Part shown: positions 28,064-32,890 of the stretch, one piece after another
How positions within the stretch are numbered: the stretch's first letter is position 1
Layout of the letters: each line of letters opens with the position of its first letter
DNA from: SAR202 cluster bacterium
GTDB taxonomy: Bacteria; Chloroflexota; Dehalococcoidia; Lucifugimonadales; Lucifugimonadaceae
Length of the DNA stretch: 32,890 bases
NCBI GenBank assembly: GCA_016872495.1
Contig: VGZT01000026.1
Coordinates: 1 to 32,890 of the forward strand
Direction of reading: 5' to 3'
Made by a program: the position numbers and the translations under genes
Notes under the pieces: generated by a model
Database searches by the model: none
Told to the model about the DNA's origin: nothing
Seen by the model: only the letters and a program-made list of their open reading frames with translations

Positions 28064-28133
28064 CGACCTAGGTTAACCCAGCCGCCGCTGGTGCCGGCCC
28101 GCGCGCATGCTCGTTGCCCGTGCCGCGTGCCCG

Positions 28134-28901
28134 CTAGCTTCCGCGCGCCTGCCTCAGGAAGTGCTTGCCGTAGTAGGTCATGAAGGTCGCCACGTGGGTG
28201 TAGTGGTAGAGGATCCCGGCCTTCACGTTCGCGGCCACGTCATCGGCGGCGCAGGTCGTTCCGGACGCCTTCTTTGCGCCGTGGATCTTCGCGAAAGCCC
28301 CTTCAACGGCCTGCTTCACGACCGGGTGATCGCGTTGTCCGGGGTAGCCCAGCGACTGCGAAAGGTCGGTCGGACCGATGAAGAATACGTCCACCCCCGG
28401 GGCCGTCAGGATCTGGTCGAGGTTCTGCAGGCCTTCTTGCTCCTCGATCTGCACACATACGAGGGTCTCCCGGTTTGACCATTCGGTGTAGGCCGAGATG
28501 CTCCCGCCGGTAATTCCGAAGCCGGTCGACCGCTGGCCCCTGGCCAGGCCCCGGTTCCCCTGCGGGTGGTACTTCATCGCCCGCACGGCCGCCAGGGCTT
28601 CGTCCCTGGTATTGACGTGTGGCACCTGCAGGCCCATTGCGCCCCGGTCCAGGTAGCGCATCAACACCTCGGGGCGGTTGGCTTCAGGCCGCACGATCGG
28701 CGTGAGGCCGCGTCGCTCGGCCGCGAGGCACATCAGCTCGGCGCTCTCCGGCGTCATCGAACCGTGCTCGCAGTCGATCAGTACCCAGTCGAAACCGAGT
28801 TCGCCGATCATTTCAACGACCTGCGGCGAGGGGAACATCACGGAGACGCCAAAGACGGGTTGCCCCGCCTGAATCTTTGCCTTCATCTTGTTCTGCAGCA
28901 T
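28134..28901 (-). CDS. HpcH/HpaI-family aldolase
   Basis: This 255-residue TIM-barrel class II (metal-dependent) aldolase should reversibly cleave a 2-keto-3-deoxy or 4-hydroxy-2-oxo acid to pyruvate and an aldehyde. Family motifs are FDWVLIDCEHGSM (base and phosphate/oxyanion loop), VRPEANRPEVLMRYLDRGAMGLQVP, and the metal ligands Glu in CVQIEEQEGL and Asp in VFFIGPTDLSQSLG. Candidates include the 2-keto-3-deoxy-L-rhamnonate and 4-hydroxy-2-oxoheptanedioate aldolases. The ATG has GGAG 6 bases ahead. It is divergent from the aminotransferase gene and separated from the thioredoxin-NHL gene by 70 bases on the same strand. Confidence 0.92.
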   Translation of the reverse strand: MLQNKMKAKIQAGQPVFGVSVMFPSPQVVEMIGELGFDWVLIDCEHGSMTPESAELMCLAAERRGLTPIVRPEANRPEVLMRYLDRGAMGLQVPHVNTRDEALAAVRAMKYHPQGNRGLARGQRSTGFGITGGSISAYTEWSNRETLVCVQIEEQEGLQNLDQILTAPGVDVFFIGPTDLSQSLGYPGQRDHPVVKQAVEGAFAKIHGAKKASGTTCAADDVAANVKAGILYHYTHVATFMTYYGKHFLRQARGS

Positions 28902-28936
28902 TCGTATCTCCGACCCGATTTTCGTTCCGGACGCGC

Positions 28937-28942
28937 ATTATG
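28937..28942 (-). promoter_or_regulatory. Putative -10 box for the HpcH/HpaI aldolase
   Basis: CATAAT on the minus strand, 35 bases upstream of the aldolase ATG. The nearest -35-like element (TTGATG, 28957-28962) is only 14 bases away, so the promoter is plausible but not strong. Confidence 0.3.
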
Positions 28943-28973
28943 ACACCGGCCCGCCACATCAAAGCGGAAGTCA

Positions 28974-29002
28974 TTGACACGACCCCGCGCGCAGGTGAGA
29001 CT
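28974..29002 (+). promoter_or_regulatory. Putative sigma-70-type promoter for the aminotransferase gene
   Basis: A perfect -35 TTGACA (28974-28979) is followed after 17 bases by GAGACT (28997-29002), a half-matching -10 with TG at 28996-28997. Initiation near 29009 would leave a leader of about 70 bases before the ATG at 29081. Confidence 0.4.
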
Positions 29003-29080
29003 TCAGCTTGGCGCGCTCGCGCGTCATCCCCCTGATGCCCCTGACCGCCGCCCGTGGTGGCGGGGAGAGGTTCCTTCGAA

Positions 29081-30250
29081 ATGACAAAGAAGCTCGCAAC
29101 TCGCATGAGCAACCTGGGCACGGAGACGGCTTTCGAGATCCTTGCCAAGGCGAAGCAGCTCGAACGATCGGGCCGCGACATCGTGCACCTTGGTATCGGA
29201 GAGCCCGACTTCGATACCCCGGCGCACATTCGCGAGGCCGCCAAGAAGGCGCTCGACGACTCGTTCACGCACTACGGACCTTCGGCCGGCCTTCCCGAGG
29301 CCCGCGAGGCGATCGCCCGCCACCAGACGAAGCGCCAGGGCTACGAGATCGGTCCGGAGAGGATCGTCGTGACGCCTGGCGGCAAGCCGATCATGTTCTT
29401 CACCATCCTCGCCCTGGTCGACGAAGGCGACGAAGTCCTCTACCCGAACCCGGGTTTCCCGATCTACGAATCGATGATCCGGTTCGTGGGCGGGGTGCCG
29501 GTGCCGACCCGCCTGTACGAGGAGAACGGGTTCAGCGTCGACGTCGAAGAGATCCGCAAGAAGATCACCAAACGCACGAAGCTGATCATCCTTAACTCCC
29601 CGAGCAACCCGTGCGGCAGCGTGATCCCGGATAGCGATCTCAAGGAGATCGCAAAAATCGCCGTGGCAGCCGACGTCACGGTCATGAGCGACGAGATCTA
29701 CAAGGACTTCTATTTCGAGGGATCACACACTTCGATCAGCCGCTTCCCGGGCATGAAGGAACGCACCGTGATCCTGGACGGCTTCTCGAAGAGCTACGCG
29801 ATGACCGGCTGGCGTCTGGGTTACGGCGTGCTCCCCGAGTTCATGGTCGAAGGCGTCACGAAGCTGATGACCAACAGCGTCTCCTGCACGTCGTCGTTCA
29901 GCCAGATCGCGGCCATCAAGGCGCTCGACTCGTCCCAGCAGCCCGTGCTGGACATGGTCGCCGAGTTCCATAAGCGCCGGAAGCTGATCGTCGAAGGCTT
30001 GAACTCCATCAAGGGCATCAGCTGCGTGATGCCGAAGGGCGCCTTCTACGTGTTCCCGAACATCCGGGGTACCGGGATGAAGAGCAAGGAATTTGCGGAG
30101 CGCGTCCTCACGGAGGCGGGCGTGGCCACGGTCCACGGGACCTCGTTTGGCGAGTTTGGCGAAGGCTACGCCCGGCTCTCGTTCGCGAACTCGCAGGCCA
30201 ACATCACCAAGGCGCTCGGGCGCATCGAAGAGTTCCTGGCCAGGAGATAG
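29081..30250 (+). CDS. Class I/II PLP-dependent aminotransferase
   Basis: This 389-residue fold-type I aminotransferase has the PLP lysine K237 in DGFSKSYAMTGWRLGY, the PLP-contacting N176 in NSPSNPCGS, the Asp-Tyr pair in VMSDEIYKDF, and the carboxylate-binding Arg of GYARLSFA. The layout fits the I-gamma aspartate/aromatic-type subgroup, with amino-acid or keto-acid substrates such as aspartate, alanine or aromatic amino acids; the exact substrate is open. I use the ATG at 29081, which has GGGAGAGG about 10 bases ahead; the frame extends nine codons further to a GTG at 29054. It is divergent from the aldolase and convergent with the MFS gene (5-base gap). Confidence 0.93.
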   Translation: MTKKLATRMSNLGTETAFEILAKAKQLERSGRDIVHLGIGEPDFDTPAHIREAAKKALDDSFTHYGPSAGLPEAREAIARHQTKRQGYEIGPERIVVTPGGKPIMFFTILALVDEGDEVLYPNPGFPIYESMIRFVGGVPVPTRLYEENGFSVDVEEIRKKITKRTKLIILNSPSNPCGSVIPDSDLKEIAKIAVAADVTVMSDEIYKDFYFEGSHTSISRFPGMKERTVILDGFSKSYAMTGWRLGYGVLPEFMVEGVTKLMTNSVSCTSSFSQIAAIKALDSSQQPVLDMVAEFHKRRKLIVEGLNSIKGISCVMPKGAFYVFPNIRGTGMKSKEFAERVLTEAGVATVHGTSFGEFGEGYARLSFANSQANITKALGRIEEFLARR

Positions 30251-30255
30251 TCAGG

Positions 30256-31470
30256 CTAGCGCTTGCCGCCGGCCAGCGCCTTCGCCTCGGGCATCCGGCT
30301 GAGGAACAGGAGGATCGCCACGCCGGCGATCGCGAGCGCCCCGTTGAAGCTGAACGCCAGGCCCCAACCATGGTCCGCCGCCCGCGTGAAATCCAGGATG
30401 CTACCTGCTATCACCGGCGCTAACGCGCCGATGCTGAATCCGGCAAACGACTGGATCGCCTGCGAGGATCCAACGCGCCCGGCCGGCGCCAGCTCGGTGA
30501 CCGAGGCCGAATAGATCGCGGAGTCGGCGGCGGTCGCGAACCCGTAAAGGAACCCGAAAACCACCAGGACTCCGAACGGCGCCGACATGAGCCAGCCAAG
30601 CACGAAGGAACAGGCGCCGCTCAGCCCGAAGATGGCTATCGCAGCCCTGGTGCGCCCGACCCGGTCGGAAAGCACGCCGCCCAGGAAGACGCCGGCCACG
30701 CCGCTCGCAAACATGAGACCGGAAAGCGCAGCCGCAAGCGGTAGCGCGGTCACGACGTCCCTGCCTGATCGAACCAGCGAGGCAATCATCAGGAGCGGCA
30801 GCCAGAGACGCGCCAGGTAGAGCTCGGCAGAGTGCAGCGAGTAGGCGCAGATCATCAGCGCGGTCGGGCGGTTTCGGAGGATACCCAGGCTGAGCCGCCA
30901 GGACCCCGGTGCGGTTACCCGTTCGCGCGCCCGCCAGGCTTCGGGCAGCATCGTCAGCCAGAGGAAGATCCCGGCCACCCCGAGCAAAGCGGTGTAGAGG
31001 TAGGCGTCTTGCCAGGTCTGGGTGCGTCCCGCCAGTGCGCCGGTGACGATGTAGGACACCGTGGTTCCCGCATAGGAAGCGGCGACGAACACGGCGACCG
31101 CGGTTGCCCGGCCGCGGTTTGCGAAACGCCGTGCGACGAGCTGAATGCCGGGCACGTATACCGCCACATGGCCGGCCCCGGCAGCGAACCGCAGCGCGGA
31201 GGCCGTCACCGCGTCCGTGGCAAGCAGCGGAAACGCGATGTTGGCCAGCACCGCCGCGACGACGCCTGACAACAGCACGATGGCGGCCGGATACCGATCG
31301 GTCAGGGGGACGAGCAGGAGGGACGAGGCCGCATACCCGGCGAGGTACGACGAAAAGACCAGTGCCGACTGGCTGTTGCTCATCTCCCACTCCGGCTGGA
31401 TTGCCGGGAGGAGGGCCACATAACTCGAAAATGGCAGGAGCGAAATGAAGACGACGACGCTGACCCGCAC
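30256..31470 (-). CDS. MFS transporter
   Basis: This protein of about 404 residues has 12 predicted helices and the MFS loop motifs LVPLTDRYPAAIVLLSG between helices 2 and 3 and FLGGVLSDRVGRTRAA in the second half. The substrate is unknown. The first canonical start is a GTG at 31468-31470. The reading frame continues upstream as AAREAEDRAWRTADVSWL, which looks like a normal cytoplasmic N-terminus, but I find no ATG, GTG or TTG in it before the neighbouring gene ends (31524). The true start may be rarer (for example ATA or CTG) or the GTG may be correct. It is a short distance downstream of the nuclease-like gene on the same strand. Confidence 0.88.
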   Translation of the reverse strand: MRVSVVVFISLLPFSSYVALLPAIQPEWEMSNSQSALVFSSYLAGYAASSLLLVPLTDRYPAAIVLLSGVVAAVLANIAFPLLATDAVTASALRFAAGAGHVAVYVPGIQLVARRFANRGRATAVAVFVAASYAGTTVSYIVTGALAGRTQTWQDAYLYTALLGVAGIFLWLTMLPEAWRARERVTAPGSWRLSLGILRNRPTALMICAYSLHSAELYLARLWLPLLMIASLVRSGRDVVTALPLAAALSGLMFASGVAGVFLGGVLSDRVGRTRAAIAIFGLSGACSFVLGWLMSAPFGVLVVFGFLYGFATAADSAIYSASVTELAPAGRVGSSQAIQSFAGFSIGALAPVIAGSILDFTRAADHGWGLAFSFNGALAIAGVAILLFLSRMPEAKALAGGKR

Positions 31471-31523
31471 CAGCCAGCTGACGTCGGCCGTCCGCCACGC
31501 CCGGTCTTCCGCCTCGCGCGCGG

Positions 31524-32264
31524 CTATGGCGCAGCCTCCCCGGCTTCCGTTGACGCCACTGCGCCGCGTGCCACCATCATGTCGCGTGTGTTCGCCCGGG
31601 CGATGGCCCGCAGGACATGGGCTGTAGCCTCGCGCACCTGCTTCACCGGCGCCTCAACGTGAACTCGTGGGGTTTCATCGAGCAGCCCCCACATCAGTGG
31701 CAGATCTACGGGTGCCAGCAAGCCAGAAGGCGCCATGATGTAGTGGCAGTGCGCGACCCTCAGGTAGGAAGCGTCGTGAAATTTCGTGCTGTACGTGGCG
31801 ATCCGCTCTCGTAGCGCCTCCGATCGCCGGACGACCCGGGCGTGCTCGCTCAGCGCCTGCCGGTAGCCGGGGTCGGCCCGAAAGTCGTCGGACCGTTCCG
31901 CGCGAGCGTGCCCCGCCGCGGCCTCCAGCACGCCGGCAGTCAGTCTTATGGCCTCTTGGACCCTGGGCACCCGCGCCTCCAGCCGCTGACGGTCGTGTTC
32001 TGTGTGGTCGTCCCGTGAGAGATCGCCCCGCGATGACTTCACTTCGACCAGGTAGACGCGGTTGCCCGGGCCGACGCCAACGACGTCGGCGATACGGCCG
32101 AACGGGCCTTCGAGCTTGACCTCAAAGCCTATGGCGCGACACCTGGCCGCGCTGTGGAGCCACTCCCAGGCGGCCCATTTCAAGCGGTACGTGAGGAGGC
32201 TTTCGTTGCCCCGCTTGAAGATCAGCGCGCGCCCGGGGGCTTCGCCCGGGTTTTTTCTGGGCAT
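31524..32264 (-). CDS. PD-(D/E)XK nuclease-like protein (MmcB-like core)
   Basis: This 246-residue protein contains a PD-(D/E)XK-type core. IADVVGVGPGNRVYLVEVKSSRGDLSRDD gives D60 and E74-x-K76, the acidic-acidic-lysine arrangement of the restriction-endonuclease fold, and E21 precedes on the first helix. The EVKSSxxDL signature resembles MmcB-type DNA-repair proteins and Holliday-junction-resolvase relatives, but the C-terminal ~140 residues are not familiar to me. I start at the ATG at 32262-32264 (MPRKNPGEA). The frame stays open to 32432, but that extension is low in complexity and a TAGAAT box at 32321-32326 supports the shorter form. A DNA- or RNA-processing role is inferred from the fold. 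Confidence 0.65.
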   Translation of the reverse strand: MPRKNPGEAPGRALIFKRGNESLLTYRLKWAAWEWLHSAARCRAIGFEVKLEGPFGRIADVVGVGPGNRVYLVEVKSSRGDLSRDDHTEHDRQRLEARVPRVQEAIRLTAGVLEAAAGHARAERSDDFRADPGYRQALSEHARVVRRSEALRERIATYSTKFHDASYLRVAHCHYIMAPSGLLAPVDLPLMWGLLDETPRVHVEAPVKQVREATAHVLRAIARANTRDMMVARGAVASTEAGEAAP

Positions 32265-32590
32265 CCTTGGAAATCCGCCGATCCTGCCCGCTAAAGCATC
32301 GATGAAAGGGCAGGGAGGCGATTCTAGCGCGCACGACCCCGCACGGCCATGACACGCTGGCGAGGACGCCCGCCGGGCACGGACGGGCAGGGCGGTAACA
32401 TTAAGGGTGCGCGACCCGGTTTCCCAGAACACTGGGCGGCGCCGGAGCGGACACTCAGGCGCTGCGGGTGACGGCCCCGAGGGGCGGACGGCCTCTATCA
32501 GGCCCCCCTGGTAAAACGACCGCTCCGCCCCCCGGCGTAAGAAACGCTATTTAACGATTTCCCCGAAGCGGCAGGCGCCGATCGCGCACC
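32265..32590. other. 326-base intergenic region without a supported gene
   Basis: Between the nuclease-like gene and the response regulator I see only short, low-complexity frames. It holds a TAGAAT -10-like box at 32321-32326 on the minus strand, which could drive the nuclease-like gene with a leader of about 50 bases, and the left copy (32404-32414) of an 11-bp inverted repeat, whose right copy (32582-32592) spans the regulator's stop. No T-tract terminator is visible after the regulator gene. Confidence 0.5.
32321..32326 (-). promoter_or_regulatory. Putative -10 box for the PD-(D/E)XK-like gene
   Basis: TAGAAT on the minus strand, the same hexamer as before mutS. Initiation near 32314 would leave about a 50-base leader before the ATG at 32264 and would exclude the longer start at 32432. 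No good -35 is visible. Confidence 0.35.
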
Positions 32591-32890
32591 CTAACTAGCG
32601 AGGGTCAGCGCGTAGCCCTTACCGCGCACGGTCTTCACCAGTTCGGAGCCCCCCGGGACCCTCGACAGCTTCCGCCGGAGACGGTGGATCGTGACGTCCA
32701 GGGCATTGCCGGGCGCAGCGGTTGAGTCTCCCCATACGGCTGAAACCAGCTCACTGCCCGGCGTGATCTCGCCATTTCGGGCCGCAAGCGCGTACAGAAG
32801 ATCGAACTCGGTCTTTGAGAGCGAAAGCGCGTTACCGTCGACCACGCATCGCTCAGTACGCGGGTCAAGCGCGATGCCAGGGAGGTCGAG
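32591..32890 (-). CDS. OmpR/PhoB-type response regulator, C-terminal DNA-binding domain (5' end cut by window edge)
   Basis: The frame is open to the right edge; the last ~99 residues are present. They form a winged-helix trans_reg_C domain: LSKTEFDLLYALAARNGEI (helix 1), SELVSAVWGDS (helix 2), NALDVTIHRLRRKLSRV (recognition helix) and VRGKGYALTL (wing). The Arg-rich DVTIHRLRRKL helix is the DNA-reading element. The missing N-terminus should be a CheY-like receiver with a phosphorylated Asp. A GTG at 32845 would produce only a free DNA-binding domain and is unlikely to be the start. The partner histidine kinase, if any, lies outside the window. Confidence 0.9.
   Translation of the reverse strand, partial: LDLPGIALDPRTERCVVDGNALSLSKTEFDLLYALAARNGEITPGSELVSAVWGDSTAAPGNALDVTIHRLRRKLSRVPGGSELVKTVRGKGYALTLAS

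Noticed and set aside
32232-32256. CCCGGG-GGCTTCG-CCCGGG followed by six T's, resembling a plus-strand terminator
   Set aside because: It lies inside the 5' end of a minus-strand gene (encoding KNPGEAPGR) and no plus-strand gene precedes it; CCCGGG repeats are easy to get by chance at this GC content.

Overview
This 32.9-kb window is GC-rich (mid-60s percent by eye), densely coding bacterial DNA. Genes abut or overlap (TAATG, ATGA and TTGA junctions) and GTG or TTG starts are common, many with clear Shine-Dalgarno sequences. I see no phage, IS, CRISPR, tRNA or rRNA. It looks like a chromosomal housekeeping and catabolic region. The mix (Gld-type ABC exporter with DUF4340 partner, form II molybdenum hydroxylase, VOC, RidA and HpcH enzymes, S9 peptidase, several TANNNT boxes just upstream of start codons) would suit a Chloroflexota or similar deep-branching, often uncultured lineage. 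That placement is a low-confidence inference.

Layout. 1-3901 (minus): a four-gene Gld-like ABC cluster (ATPase, permease, GldG-like auxiliary protein, DUF4340 protein cut by the left edge). 4073-6190 (plus): a NifS/IscS-type cysteine desulfurase and an unknown membrane-anchored protein. 6232-10068 (plus): mutS, a frameshifted prepilin-peptidase remnant and a metallo-beta-lactamase-fold hydrolase. 10207-10497: a small AT-hook-like protein, closed by a strong bidirectional terminator. 10582-14327 (minus): three subunits of a form II CO-dehydrogenase-like/xanthine-oxidase-family enzyme in the order S-L-M, with a divergent CoxG-like gene. 14969-21147: two divergent operons, fumC-MFS-RidA-VOC (minus) and oxidoreductase-isomerase-VOC (plus), which end in recognisably paralogous VOC genes. 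21234-23321 (minus): a DUF255/YyaL thioredoxin-domain protein, divergent from an SLC13/ArsB-type transporter. 24587-28063 (minus): an S9 peptidase preceded by a thioredoxin-NHL protein. 28134-31470: an HpcH/HpaI aldolase, an aminotransferase and an MFS transporter. 31524-32890 (minus): a PD-(D/E)XK-like protein and the DNA-binding end of an OmpR-type regulator cut by the right edge.

The most striking observation is in the thioredoxin-NHL gene (28063 to 26561, minus). The obvious open frame starts only at 27916, but the family's N-terminus continues upstream in the same frame through one TGA. That TGA sits exactly where the nucleophilic cysteine of the redox CxxC belongs (WTYC-TGA-INC). Twenty-five bases downstream of it is the apical loop of a perfect 7-bp hairpin with a GGUU loop, which fits the published bacterial SECIS description. 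I therefore read this as a candidate selenoprotein with a UxxC redox motif, not a broken gene. No selenocysteine machinery lies in the window, so the claim depends on selA/selB/selC/selD elsewhere in the genome.
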